A stretch of 64,000 bases of DNA from Deltaproteobacteria bacterium UBA5205. GTDB lineage: Bacteria > Desulfobacterota > Syntrophorhabdia > Syntrophorhabdales > Syntrophorhabdaceae. Below the pieces are notes generated by a model, which saw nothing but the letters and a program-made list of their open reading frames with translations, was not told the DNA's origin and made no database searches. The DNA lies in contig DHVP01000004.1 in assembly GCA_002412715.1 (NCBI GenBank), positions 13,004 to 77,003 on the forward strand, read 5' to 3'. Shown piece by piece: positions 16,272-25,670 of the stretch. A program made the position numbers and the translations under genes. How positions within the stretch are numbered: position 1 is the stretch's first letter; the number at the start of each line of letters is the position of its first letter.

Positions 16272-19200
16272 ATGCGCATTCCAGGATCGTTGAGAACGAA
16301 ATTTTCAGCGTCAATTCTTTGTCTTTTTCTTCTTTTACCAGCCTTGCTTTTCGCCGTATCCGTTCCGCCGCAAACGCTTGTCAGCAATGCGATGGATGGC
16401 GTTCTCCTGGACATGGGCAATCCCTTTCTCAAGGTCATCAAACAGGGATCATGGATATCGGGTGAGAAGTACCGCAACCCCCTGACGAATCTCCTCGATC
16501 CTTCCGACCACGACGCACGGTTGTTCATTTCGCTCGACGATGTGCCGCCCGAGCGGGCCCGGGAGGTTTGGAAGGCCTACCAGGGACGCCTCAGGAAGAA
16601 GATATTCGCGATGGCGCAGAACGCGGGGTACAGCACGGATGAGATACAATTACTCCTCAAATCGGTCAACTTCTATCCCCCCTCACAACTCCTGAAGGGA
16701 ATAGGGCAGAATGAAGAGGCGATCGCCAAATTCCTGAAGATGGGCAACTACCCCAACCTCCTGGAAGTTGGTGAAGAGGCGGCGGAGGGGCTCTATACGA
16801 CGCCCACGAAGTTCATCCGCCAGGGCTACGAGACAGGGGCACGAGTCCAGGTCGCAGAGCTTGCCGCCGACGAGGGATCGGACGCATATCGCATTGTACA
16901 CAAGGCGACCGCCGAGGCGGAGCACGCGGCGGAGGTAGTCGGTGAGGCCAACCTCAAAGGATATGTGCAATCCGCGGAGTACTCTCTGAACGAGGCGCAG
17001 AAGGCGTTAAACGAGGGCAAGCTCGATACCGCGAAGAAGAACCTTCAGCGGGCGAAGGACCGCATGAAAAGCGCCCGGAAACTTGGCGGGGTCAGCGCCG
17101 AGGGCGGTGCCGTAAAGGAACTCGACGCACTGGAGAGCCAGGTCGATGATGCCATCAAGCTTGCCTTTGAATCAGCGGACGATGCGAAGGCAATGCTTGG
17201 CAAGACGAAGCAGCTGGCAAACAAGCTTGGCGGTGAGGTCATGAAAAAGACCAGCGTCGACCTTGCTGCCCTGGAGGCGATGGGGCTCAAGAATTCGGTG
17301 AAGCAACGCGCATTCCTCAAAGGAGTTCTGGAGGGGGAGGGCAAGTGGGCGACGCTCAGGGTGAATCTTGAAGAGGCATCGGGCAGCGCGCTGACGACCC
17401 TGCGAAGCGGTGCCAGGCTGGCCTATAAAAACTGGTTCATGTCGCTTATCGCCCTGTGGGAGCTCAAGGAGTTCCCGGCAGCAATTGAAAAGGAGGGCGT
17501 AGCCAAAGCGAGCGCCCGGCTGGCGGCGACCGTCGCAGGCCTTATAAACCCGACCTTCGGTTATGCCCAGCTTTTCAGCGTGATCTTCATGACCACCGGG
17601 GAACTTCTCGTGGACTGGATCAGCTCCTACGGCTACGTCGCCGTTGTGGGCAGACAGGACTGCATGGACCTCATCGCCGGTATCTACACGGTCCCCGGAA
17701 GGGAACAGAACATCGAAGGGAAAGAATGTGAGCAGATCCAGAGTGACGGGCAACTCGCGTGCCGGATCTACGATTCGAAGGGACTCAGGAGAGATCTGGC
17801 GGCGGGACGGAAGTTCAACCAGGAACTGATACCGCCTTTCATGATCTCCCTTCTGAACTGCCATGCGAAGGCGGCATCGAAACACTACGACGACTACGAA
17901 TCCATGCACGATGAGGGTGTTCAGCAGGCCCTGGTCAACAAGTGCCTCCAGCCGGTCCTGAAGACCTGGCTCGACAGCCGCCAGCTTGTTGTCAACGAGG
18001 TAGACGCGCTGCGTCAGGGCATGGAGGAGCAGTCCGTGAGGGTCATGGCCGCTCCCTCCCGTTTGAAGGAGAAGGGTACGGTGAGGCTCTCCGCGGACGA
18101 TTCATCGAGCATTGCGGGGATCGAGAGGGACATCGAGGAGAAGGCAAAGTGCCTTGGCGGGGTCCATGCAAAACCCCGTTCGGGCCGCGACTATATATGG
18201 ACGGTGAACGGCAGGGAGTTCAGGAAGGATTACAACAGGAACACCGCCGAGCTTTCCCTCGATACGCCCGGCAGCTACGAGGTGTGTGCCGCCGTTCACT
18301 ATACGTGGCGCATCGACGGTCTCCCCATCGTTTCACTGGAGGACGGGCTCTCGGGCAAGGGGGTCAGGACAGGGTGTGTGACGGTGGTCGTTGAGCTGCC
18401 GCCCGATGAGAAGAAGCCTGAGGATGCGAAGAAACCCGAGACCCCACCACCCGCCGACCCTCTCACCAGTGTGAAGAAAGAGCCTCCAGTGGACGTAAAA
18501 AAGGCGCCGCCGACATGCTCCTACGAATATTCCGCCTGGGGCGAATGCGGCCGGGAGACGAAGAAACAGACGCGAACGGTGACGGCGAAGAAGCCCGAAG
18601 GCTGCGTGGAAAAGAGCAAGCCATCGCTCGAACAGGGGTGTACTCCGCCTCCGACGAAAAGTGAACTGGATTCCCGGTATTACAACTGCCTTTGCCGCTG
18701 TTACTCCGGCTGGGCGGGACACATCGGCGTATGGTGGGACCCTGAAGGGAAGTCCATACCGGAGGCCCCGAGCAGCGGTCCCTGTTTCGGCGGGGCTGGA
18801 GCCTTCGGTGCTACGAGAAGGCATGGCTTCGGGCCTCCCAACGATTGCGCCAAAGGATGCTGGGAAGGCGCCTACGGTAAGGGGACCTGGGACCAGAAGA
18901 AAGCCGATGAAATGAGAAGGGAAGAGAACAAGAAGCACAAGAAACCTCTCAAGGTAAAGCTCAACGCATCGAAGAACCCTGCTGATTTTGGCGATATCGT
19001 GATCCTTACCGCGGAGGCGATCGACGGGACCGCAGGATACAAATATACGTGGGGCGGCTGTGCGCAGGACGCGAAGGACAACAAGGCGAAGGTACTCAAC
19101 AGCATGCAATGCAAGCCCTGCACGGCATCCGTTACCGTAACGGACCAGGATGATGAAAGCGCTTCCGCCTCCGTCACGATCCAGTGTACCGCTCTTAAGG

Positions 19201-22200
19201 TGAAGCTCACCAAGGAGAGCCCGAAGGAAGACGCTATCCCCATCGGCGGCAAGGCCACGTTCCGAGCCGAGGTTTTCTCCGGCGACAAGCCGGCGAGCGG
19301 TTCATTCACCTACCTCTGGGAGCGGAACCCCGACGTGCTGTTCGGCGACCCAAAGAACCCGAAATATGAGACCACAGGGGGTTCCACGGCGCGGAACTCC
19401 GCTTCTTTCGGAAAGCCGGCAGCGACTCCGGTGTGGGTCGTGGTGCTGCGCGAGGTCGAAGGGCGCAAGATGACCGTCGGCGAGTCGGAGAGGATCATGA
19501 TCCAGGTGGTCAAGCCCAAACTGAGCCTCAAGGCCGAGCCACAGGACCCGCTTGTCGGCCAGCAAGTGAAGATCACCCTCACCGAGGAACCGAAACTGGA
19601 TGATCAGACGGTCTCCTATTGGTGGGAGATAGCGGGCAACACGCAAAACTCAGGACCCGAGAGGGACCAGCGCATTTACACATACAAACCGAAAGATGAC
19701 AAGCCCGTGACGGTCACCGTTCACGCGAAGGCGAAGGATGGTGGAGAGGAGATCGGCGTCGAGAAGATCACCATCTCCGCGAAGAAACCGACTGTTACCG
19801 TGACGGGCCCGAAGATAGCCGGGCCGCCCCCCATGATCTGGAAGGAAGGCGTCGGGCTCGTGCCGGCGGACCGCCAGATAGCCGAACATCAGCGCGTGGA
19901 GTTTTCTGTCGCGGTGACCCCTGCTGGCGCCCAGCAGTTGCGCTACCAGTGGACAGTTGCACCCGAGGGGTGCAGCATCTCCGCCCCCTCTTCAAAGGAA
20001 ACGGGTGTGACGTGCAGCAAGACCGGTGCCTATACGATGACCTGTGCGGTGAAGAGCGCCGAGGGCGCCGACCTCGGCAGCGGCACGGGATCGTTGAGCG
20101 TCACCATATCCCAGTCCGATATGTCGGGGGCCAAGAAGAAGGATGAGGCGAAAAAGAAGCTCGATTCAGCGAAACAGCTCTGGTCCCAGAAGAAATACGA
20201 CGAAGCGATTGCTGCGGCCGAGGCAGCGGCGCAGGTCGATCCCAAGCTTGCCGCGCCCGTCCTTAACCAATTCTCCCAGGAACTGAAGAAGATGGGTTGG
20301 GACGCCCTGAACAAGGCTGACCACACGGAAGCAATAAAACGTCTTGAGCAGGCAGTGAAGTTGAACCCCGCCGATGCCGACGCAAAGAAGAAGCTGGAGG
20401 AGGCGAAGAAGTATGCCGCAGTGTGGCCGCGCGTCGAGGCAAAGGCAAAGGAATTCGACGCCTTTATCGCCCAGAAGAAGGTATGGTCGGCGCAGAAGGC
20501 AATGCTCGAGATGCAGGACATACTGCGCGGCCAATCCGGCGGCCAGTCGTCGACGAATCCCCTCTGGACCAGGGTGATGGCGGATTTCAACAAGGGGGTT
20601 GCCTGGTACAACGATTTTTCTCAGAAGAGCAACGCCGAGTGGACCAGACTTTTCAAGGCTGAGGACTGGGAAAAGGCCGAAGCGCATATCAAGCAAGTCA
20701 TGACACAGGAGCTTTCTCCTGCCGACCAGAAACATTATGCATCCGCCCTCCAGACGACGCAGACGATGCTCGGGATGAAAAAAGAATCGATGCAGTACTA
20801 CGAGACTGCAAAGGCCAATTTCGTGAAAGGCCAGCCCGCCGACGCCAACGGACTTGCCGCCGTCGCGAAGGAACTCAGGAACAAGGCGGCACGATTCAAG
20901 GAAGGCGACGCCCGGCGCACGCAGATCACGGAGCTTGCGGCGGCGATGGAGAAGAAGCAGAAGGGTGTCAACGCAAAGGCATACGCACAGAGCTTCTTCA
21001 ACAACGGCGATCAGTATTACCGTTCGAACAATTTCGAGCCTGCCGTGAAGCAATATGACGAGGGGCTTAAAGCCATCAGGGAAAACGGAGACGTGAAGGA
21101 TCCGGACTACGCAAAGTATATGAAGCTCCGGGAAGACGCTGCTCAAAAGGACAAGCGTTTCAAGGAGCTTTACGCATACGCCGCAGGGCTTGCCGCAACC
21201 ACGAAGCCCCTTGACGAAGAAACCATTAAGAAGGGCATAGCCTCGGCCGAAGAGGGGCTCAAGATCCGTCCTCGCAACGGCGATATGGAGATCCACTGGA
21301 ACAAGCTGAAGTGGAAGCTCGGCGAGCTGAAGAACGCCATTGCAAAGAAACAGGATGAGCAGCGTAAGTGCGAGGCGAAGTGGATCGAGGGCCAGGCGCT
21401 TTATAATGCCGGGAAACACCCCGAGGCCCTGGCGAAGTTCAAGGAGAACATGGCCTGCGCACCGGGGAACAAGGAACGCGAGACGTATATCCGGCAGCTC
21501 GAGGATGCTCTCAGGAAACAGGTGGCCGCCAAACAGGCATGTCTTGCGCTAAGACAGCAAGGCGACGCCTTCGTGCAGCAGAAACAATATGCCGCGGCGG
21601 TGACAAAATACCGGGAGAGTTTGAAATGCCAGCCCGACCCGAAGCTGGAGGCCTATATACGCCAGCTCGAAGGCGAGATGAAAAAGCAGGCCGATGCCCA
21701 GGCAAACGCAGCGCGAGCTACTCAATTGCGCGCTGAAGGCACCCAGCTGCAGAATCAGAAACGCTATGCCGACGCCATCGCGAAATACCGGGAAAGCCTG
21801 CGTTATCTCCCGGACAAGGCGTTGGAACAGCACATCGTTCAACTGGAAGGGCAGCTCAAGAAAATGAATGACCAGCAGGCAGTACAGACCCGCGCGAAAG
21901 CGCTGCGTGATGAAGGCGCGTCGCTTCAGAAGCAGAACAAAGTCCGCGACGCCATCGCCAAATACCGGGAGAGCCTGAGGTATGTGTCCGACCCGCAACT
22001 GGAGGCCCACATCGTCAAACTCGAGTCAAGTCTGAAATCGACTCCGGCCGCCCCGACATCGAGCCCGACAACAGCCGCGACGGGAAGCCAGGCGTCGGCT
22101 GCAGCTGGTTCCTGGGCAGGCACCTGGAAGAGCGTGGCCGGTCCCGAGGGTGAGACGATCAACTTTGTACTTACTTCGAGCGGTAACCGCATTAACGGCA

Positions 22201-22445
22201 CCTTTTCCGTTGCCGTCCCTTACAAAACTTCCTCGGGTGCACGCAAGACGGAGACGCTTGGCGGCCCCCTGGAGGGAACCGTGTCGGGCAACAGGGCGAA
22301 AGGCACCTTTCGCGAATCCAGTGACGCAAAACACGCAGGGACCTTTGATTTTATCATGGCATCCGGCGGCAACCAGTTCAGCTGTACCGTACGGGCCACC
22401 GATGGTGGAGACAGCAGGTCCTATACGGTGCGACGGACGAAGTGA
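16272..22445 (+). CDS. Giant exported multidomain protein (TSP1-like, PKD/Ig-like and TPR segments)
   Basis: This 2057-residue protein has a signal peptide (about 1-29). Reading along: a helical region (about 190-340) with Ala/Lys/Glu-rich coiled-coil character; a hydrophobic stretch (about 400-465) that may touch a membrane; a Cys-containing segment; an Ig-like unit (about 640-710); a Pro/Lys linker; a thrombospondin type 1-like motif at about 749-790 (YSAWGECGRETKKQTR); a Cys-rich part (about 797-860); four PKD/Ig-like units (about 891, 973, 1079 and 1171 onward); a long TPR-like solenoid (about 1285-1925) ending in four similar units; and a lipocalin-like beta domain (about 1945-2057, SWAGTWKSV). 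I know no named family with this order. GGGAG six bases before the ATG supports the start. It is divergent from the caspase operon. Confidence 0.8.
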   Translation: MRIPGSLRTKFSASILCLFLLLPALLFAVSVPPQTLVSNAMDGVLLDMGNPFLKVIKQGSWISGEKYRNPLTNLLDPSDHDARLFISLDDVPPERAREVWKAYQGRLRKKIFAMAQNAGYSTDEIQLLLKSVNFYPPSQLLKGIGQNEEAIAKFLKMGNYPNLLEVGEEAAEGLYTTPTKFIRQGYETGARVQVAELAADEGSDAYRIVHKATAEAEHAAEVVGEANLKGYVQSAEYSLNEAQKALNEGKLDTAKKNLQRAKDRMKSARKLGGVSAEGGAVKELDALESQVDDAIKLAFESADDAKAMLGKTKQLANKLGGEVMKKTSVDLAALEAMGLKNSVKQRAFLKGVLEGEGKWATLRVNLEEASGSALTTLRSGARLAYKNWFMSLIALWELKEFPAAIEKEGVAKASARLAATVAGLINPTFGYAQLFSVIFMTTGELLVDWISSYGYVAVVGRQDCMDLIAGIYTVPGREQNIEGKECEQIQSDGQLACRIYDSKGLRRDLAAGRKFNQELIPPFMISLLNCHAKAASKHYDDYESMHDEGVQQALVNKCLQPVLKTWLDSRQLVVNEVDALRQGMEEQSVRVMAAPSRLKEKGTVRLSADDSSSIAGIERDIEEKAKCLGGVHAKPRSGRDYIWTVNGREFRKDYNRNTAELSLDTPGSYEVCAAVHYTWRIDGLPIVSLEDGLSGKGVRTGCVTVVVELPPDEKKPEDAKKPETPPPADPLTSVKKEPPVDVKKAPPTCSYEYSAWGECGRETKKQTRTVTAKKPEGCVEKSKPSLEQGCTPPPTKSELDSRYYNCLCRCYSGWAGHIGVWWDPEGKSIPEAPSSGPCFGGAGAFGATRRHGFGPPNDCAKGCWEGAYGKGTWDQKKADEMRREENKKHKKPLKVKLNASKNPADFGDIVILTAEAIDGTAGYKYTWGGCAQDAKDNKAKVLNSMQCKPCTASVTVTDQDDESASASVTIQCTALKVKLTKESPKEDAIPIGGKATFRAEVFSGDKPASGSFTYLWERNPDVLFGDPKNPKYETTGGSTARNSASFGKPAATPVWVVVLREVEGRKMTVGESERIMIQVVKPKLSLKAEPQDPLVGQQVKITLTEEPKLDDQTVSYWWEIAGNTQNSGPERDQRIYTYKPKDDKPVTVTVHAKAKDGGEEIGVEKITISAKKPTVTVTGPKIAGPPPMIWKEGVGLVPADRQIAEHQRVEFSVAVTPAGAQQLRYQWTVAPEGCSISAPSSKETGVTCSKTGAYTMTCAVKSAEGADLGSGTGSLSVTISQSDMSGAKKKDEAKKKLDSAKQLWSQKKYDEAIAAAEAAAQVDPKLAAPVLNQFSQELKKMGWDALNKADHTEAIKRLEQAVKLNPADADAKKKLEEAKKYAAVWPRVEAKAKEFDAFIAQKKVWSAQKAMLEMQDILRGQSGGQSSTNPLWTRVMADFNKGVAWYNDFSQKSNAEWTRLFKAEDWEKAEAHIKQVMTQELSPADQKHYASALQTTQTMLGMKKESMQYYETAKANFVKGQPADANGLAAVAKELRNKAARFKEGDARRTQITELAAAMEKKQKGVNAKAYAQSFFNNGDQYYRSNNFEPAVKQYDEGLKAIRENGDVKDPDYAKYMKLREDAAQKDKRFKELYAYAAGLAATTKPLDEETIKKGIASAEEGLKIRPRNGDMEIHWNKLKWKLGELKNAIAKKQDEQRKCEAKWIEGQALYNAGKHPEALAKFKENMACAPGNKERETYIRQLEDALRKQVAAKQACLALRQQGDAFVQQKQYAAAVTKYRESLKCQPDPKLEAYIRQLEGEMKKQADAQANAARATQLRAEGTQLQNQKRYADAIAKYRESLRYLPDKALEQHIVQLEGQLKKMNDQQAVQTRAKALRDEGASLQKQNKVRDAIAKYRESLRYVSDPQLEAHIVKLESSLKSTPAAPTSSPTTAATGSQASAAAGSWAGTWKSVAGPEGETINFVLTSSGNRINGTFSVAVPYKTSSGARKTETLGGPLEGTVSGNRAKGTFRESSDAKHAGTFDFIMASGGNQFSCTVRATDGGDSRSYTVRRTK
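21370..22035 (+). repeat. Four tandem 57-residue TPR-like units inside the giant gene
   Basis: Four successive units of about 56-58 residues each contain a helix pair and the core A-K-Y-R-E-S-L-R-Y-x-P-D followed by L-E-x-H-I-x-x-L-E-x-x-L-K. Units 3 and 4 are the most alike, and the first is the most diverged (AKFKENMACAPGN). This indicates recent internal duplication at the C-terminal end of the solenoid. Confidence 0.7.
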
Positions 22446-22588
22446 CGGGAACAGCGGCGGGCGAATTATTCCGGATGCGCAAGCAGGGAAGTTATGCACA
22501 GGAAAGACCGGCCGATAACATCAAGACCAGGGAATGATGCCGGGAATTTCCGGTCACCCCGGTATGTTAAATCATGAGGAGGCCCCCG

Positions 22589-23560
22589 ATGAACGGGTGC
22601 AAATTTCTTTTCATAACTATTCTTTGTCTTTTATTCTCCTTCGTTGCCGCGGATGCGTACTGCCAGGGATTCAATCTGGCGGATTTCAAGACGGCCCTGA
22701 AGGCGCAGATAAAATCGACGGGTGCAAGGGATACCATAGTTAAGCGTGTGCCGGCCGGCCAGTCCTGCGTCGAAGCGTCGGACTCCAGGGCCGAAGAGGT
22801 TGCCAAAGTAGTGAAAAACATGCAGTCCAATGGCAAATTCGGCCTCCTGGGGGCGAGGATCGGCAGAACGAGCGGCTGGAATCCCCTTTCCATCGTCTCC
22901 GAGGAGACCCGGAAGAAATATATCGGCGAAACGGCATCGGGGAGCGTGCATACCTATACTGTCGCCCAGTTGTACGATGCGAACGGCAAGGTGTGGTTTA
23001 CCATCGATGCGGACAATTACCTGGGGCCCATTTATATATCGGAGCACGGGGCCGTCGACTGGAACGCCGATCATACGAAGCTGATCGAGGACGTCCCGCC
23101 TGTCATCAGAGGGGTCCACATGTTCAACCCGCCTGCCGCCTTCGTGGGTGACAACGTTCAGTTCCAGGTGAGCGCCGAGGCGGCGCCCTGGATCTCGGGG
23201 AGCCTGAAGTATAAATGGATGTACGTCGGCGGGACAAAGGTGCTAGGTCAGGGCGAATCGCTGAACCTCAGGGTGGACCGCCCGACCACCTATAATCTGA
23301 AGGCCATCGTCTATCACGTCGTCAAGGGCAAGGAGATAGTCCTTGCCGAGGCCACGGGTTCAACGCTCGTCAGTGCGAAGCCCGTCATTCCCGTTGCGCC
23401 TGCCCCCGGTACCAGTACAACGGGCAGGGGATACACCTCACGTTCATCGGGAGGTCAGTCAGCCAATCCCACCGGGATTGTACCGCCGATAAACACGACG
23501 AACCCCGTGCAGGGTGTTTTCGATGTATTCAAGAAGGCCGGTGATTTCTTCGGGAAGTAA
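22589..23560 (+). CDS. Secreted PKD-like domain protein
   Basis: The 323-residue product has a signal peptide (about 1-24, ending VAADAYCQG). An N-terminal domain (about 30-170) is not recognised. A PKD/Ig-like domain follows (about 175-265: PPAAFVGDNVQFQVSAEA, then LKYKWMYVGG), similar in style to the units of the giant protein upstream. The tail is Ser/Thr/Gly/Pro-rich and low-complexity (about 275-305). I start at the ATG at 22589, which has a perfect AGGAGG six bases upstream, rather than the in-frame ATG at 22574. It is followed after 3 nt by the GT-C-like gene, so the two form an operon. Confidence 0.75.
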   Translation: MNGCKFLFITILCLLFSFVAADAYCQGFNLADFKTALKAQIKSTGARDTIVKRVPAGQSCVEASDSRAEEVAKVVKNMQSNGKFGLLGARIGRTSGWNPLSIVSEETRKKYIGETASGSVHTYTVAQLYDANGKVWFTIDADNYLGPIYISEHGAVDWNADHTKLIEDVPPVIRGVHMFNPPAAFVGDNVQFQVSAEAAPWISGSLKYKWMYVGGTKVLGQGESLNLRVDRPTTYNLKAIVYHVVKGKEIVLAEATGSTLVSAKPVIPVAPAPGTSTTGRGYTSRSSGGQSANPTGIVPPINTTNPVQGVFDVFKKAGDFFGK

Positions 23561-23563
23561 GCA

Positions 23564-24922
23564 GTGACGGGCGGAGGCCGCACCCGGTATGCGCTTGTCC
23601 CGCTGGCTGCGGTTGTCCTTGCCTATCTCAACTCCTTCCAGGGGGTATTCCAGCTCGATGACTACAACGTCATTGTCTTCAACCCCGCCGTCCACTCCTG
23701 GTCCGCCTTCTGGCAGGACTGGTTCCACGGGATACGCCCGCTCCTCAAGCTGACCTATACCCTTAACTGGAGCTCACCGGCAGGGACGTTCGGGTTCCAT
23801 GTATTCAACCTGGCTGTGCACCTGGCGAACACTCTCCTGATTTTTAACCTTACCGCATATTTTTTCAGAGAAGGTCGTGAGGCCCTGCCGGTGAAGACAC
23901 TGTACATGACTGCCTGCCTGACGGCACTTATCTTCGGATTGCATCCCATCCAGACCGAGGCGGTGACATACATAAGCGGACGCAGCGCGTCGCTGATGTC
24001 AATGTTCTATCTGGGAAGTCTTGCCGCCTACATCAAAGGCACCCGGGAGAGTAGGCCCGTCTGCCTCTACCTTCTTTCCCCGTTGCTCTTTCTCCTTGCT
24101 GTGGCGACAAAAGAGACGGGTATTACCCTGCCGTTCGCCATGGTGCTCTGGGAAGCCGCCGCAGGGCGGCGCGCCGGTTTTAAAAGGGCGCTCGGGAACC
24201 AGTCGGTCCACTGGATGCTCCTGGGGGTGCTGGCTGCAGCCGTCCTCGCCCATCCGCGCTACCGCCTGTTTCTCCTTTACAGTCTCAACCTCAGAGGATT
24301 CCAGGAGAACCTTCTTGGCCAGATAAACGGGGCGGCCCACCTGCTTTCGCACGTGGTCATGCCGGGTCGGCTCAATGTCGATCCCGGCACTTTGCCTCCC
24401 GTTGGCTGGTTCTCGGTAGAATCGCTCACTCTTGTCTGTATCGCGGCGCTGGCTGCTGTCGGGATATGGAAAAAGAGGTCCTGGCTCTTTTTCGGCACAG
24501 CATGGTTTCTCCTGCACATGATGGTGATAAATGTCCTTATCCCGCGCATCGACAGTGTCAGCGACCGTCATTTCTACCAGGCAAGCTGGGGGATCTTTCT
24601 GGTTGCCGGCGGCGCCATAGGGTGGCTCTTTCTTCGTTTCCCCGGAGGCAGCCGATGGTTCATAACCGTGGTGGCCGGAGTCTCCATCCTTCTCGGTGGC
24701 TACACTGTTACCCGTAATTGCGTGTACAAGAGCGAGATCGCCCTGTGGGAGGACACCGCCAGAAAATCGCCTCAGAACCCCAGGGCGTACAATAACCTAG
24801 GCTATGCCTATGCTCTGAAGGGGCGCAAGGCCGACGCACGCGATGCCTACCGGCATGCCCTCGAGATAGACCCCGCCTTCGAACACGCCCGCAACAACCT
24901 GAAAATGCTCGACAAGCAATGA
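23564..24922 (+). CDS. TMTC-like polytopic membrane protein with C-terminal TPRs (putative GT-C glycosyltransferase)
   Basis: This 452-residue protein has about ten membrane segments and a C-terminal TPR pair (about 395-450: NPRAYNNLGYAYALKGRKAD). The first loop carries an acidic motif QLDDYNVIVFNP, and a later loop reads FGLHPIQTEAVTYISGRS. Together these are characteristic of the TMTC/DUF1736 branch of GT-C transferases, which move sugars from polyprenyl carriers onto secreted proteins. The start is GTG at 23564, 3 nt after the secreted PKD gene. The reaction is inferred from family resemblance; substrate and donor are unknown, but the adjacent Ser/Thr-rich secreted protein is an obvious candidate. 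Confidence 0.75.
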   Translation: MTGGGRTRYALVPLAAVVLAYLNSFQGVFQLDDYNVIVFNPAVHSWSAFWQDWFHGIRPLLKLTYTLNWSSPAGTFGFHVFNLAVHLANTLLIFNLTAYFFREGREALPVKTLYMTACLTALIFGLHPIQTEAVTYISGRSASLMSMFYLGSLAAYIKGTRESRPVCLYLLSPLLFLLAVATKETGITLPFAMVLWEAAAGRRAGFKRALGNQSVHWMLLGVLAAAVLAHPRYRLFLLYSLNLRGFQENLLGQINGAAHLLSHVVMPGRLNVDPGTLPPVGWFSVESLTLVCIAALAAVGIWKKRSWLFFGTAWFLLHMMVINVLIPRIDSVSDRHFYQASWGIFLVAGGAIGWLFLRFPGGSRWFITVVAGVSILLGGYTVTRNCVYKSEIALWEDTARKSPQNPRAYNNLGYAYALKGRKADARDAYRHALEIDPAFEHARNNLKMLDKQ

Positions 24923-24994
24923 TCCTGGCGGCAGTACCTACGAAAATATGGCGGACAGTGCAGACAATTCGGCAAGAAGTATTGTTATGTCTCC

Positions 24995-25657
24995 CTATTG
25001 CTCATCCCGATAACGGGCCATCTGTTTTTCTGTCAACACCTCGGAGAGGCGCTTCGTCATGGCTTTTTCGACATCCGCGAGTTCAGAGTTTACGGCGGCG
25101 AGATCGGGATGGTCCATTTTTTCATACTTCCCGATGATGAGCGCTCGTTTGTTCTTCTGATCTTCCAGGATGGATGCGACCTGCGATTGCTGCGCGGGAT
25201 CGAGGTTCAGGCGGTCCTTCAGCGTCGCGGCATCGGGAAGGCCATTCTGCGCAGTGTTCAACAATCTGAAGTAATAGGAAGTGTATCTCCGGGAAAACCT
25301 TTCCTGCCTCGCCTGCAGCCTGGTCTTCTGTTCGTCATTAAGCTTCTCTTTTATGAGTTCAAAATTCCGAACGTAAACCTTCTTGAGACTTGGCTCATAG
25401 GACGCCCTGACACCTGTCGCCTTTGCCTCCGTCATTGTGAGTATCTTATGGATCTCGGCCTGCTGCCCGGTATCGAGATTGAGGTCAACGGTGAGCTTTT
25501 TCATGATCTTCTTCACCCTGTCCTCGGCACTGCGTGACCTGTCGGCCCGGGATCCATCCAACTGGTGATTGAGGTATATCCGCGTCCCCAGTGAGCCGGC
25601 GAAGATCCCTACCAGCAGGACGAGCACCAACGTGACGATGATCTTTATCTTGTCCAT
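24995..25657 (-). CDS. CpxP/Spy-like periplasmic stress protein
   Basis: A 220-residue protein with an N-terminal membrane or signal helix (KIIVTLVLVLLVGIFAGSLG) followed by an all-helical, charged periplasmic part. It contains LTEKQMARY-like and LNDEQKTRLQARQERF segments, typical of the CpxP/Spy/ZraP group of LTxxQ-like chaperones and metal sensors. The frame is open to 25720, but the ATG at 25657 has a GGAGAG site and starts the hydrophobic helix. It is the last gene of a leftward operon with the sigma factor and membrane protein (13 nt gap), so it likely tunes that regulator. Confidence 0.72.
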   Translation of the reverse strand: MDKIKIIVTLVLVLLVGIFAGSLGTRIYLNHQLDGSRADRSRSAEDRVKKIMKKLTVDLNLDTGQQAEIHKILTMTEAKATGVRASYEPSLKKVYVRNFELIKEKLNDEQKTRLQARQERFSRRYTSYYFRLLNTAQNGLPDAATLKDRLNLDPAQQSQVASILEDQKNKRALIIGKYEKMDHPDLAAVNSELADVEKAMTKRLSEVLTEKQMARYRDEQ

Positions 25658-25670
25658 GGTATCTCTCCTC

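Noticed and set aside
20166..21419. A 417-codon frame on the minus strand opposite the giant gene
   Set aside because: It is a composition-driven shadow of a GC-rich, Ala/Lys-rich coding region; the + strand frame has signal peptide, TPR pattern and ribosome site.
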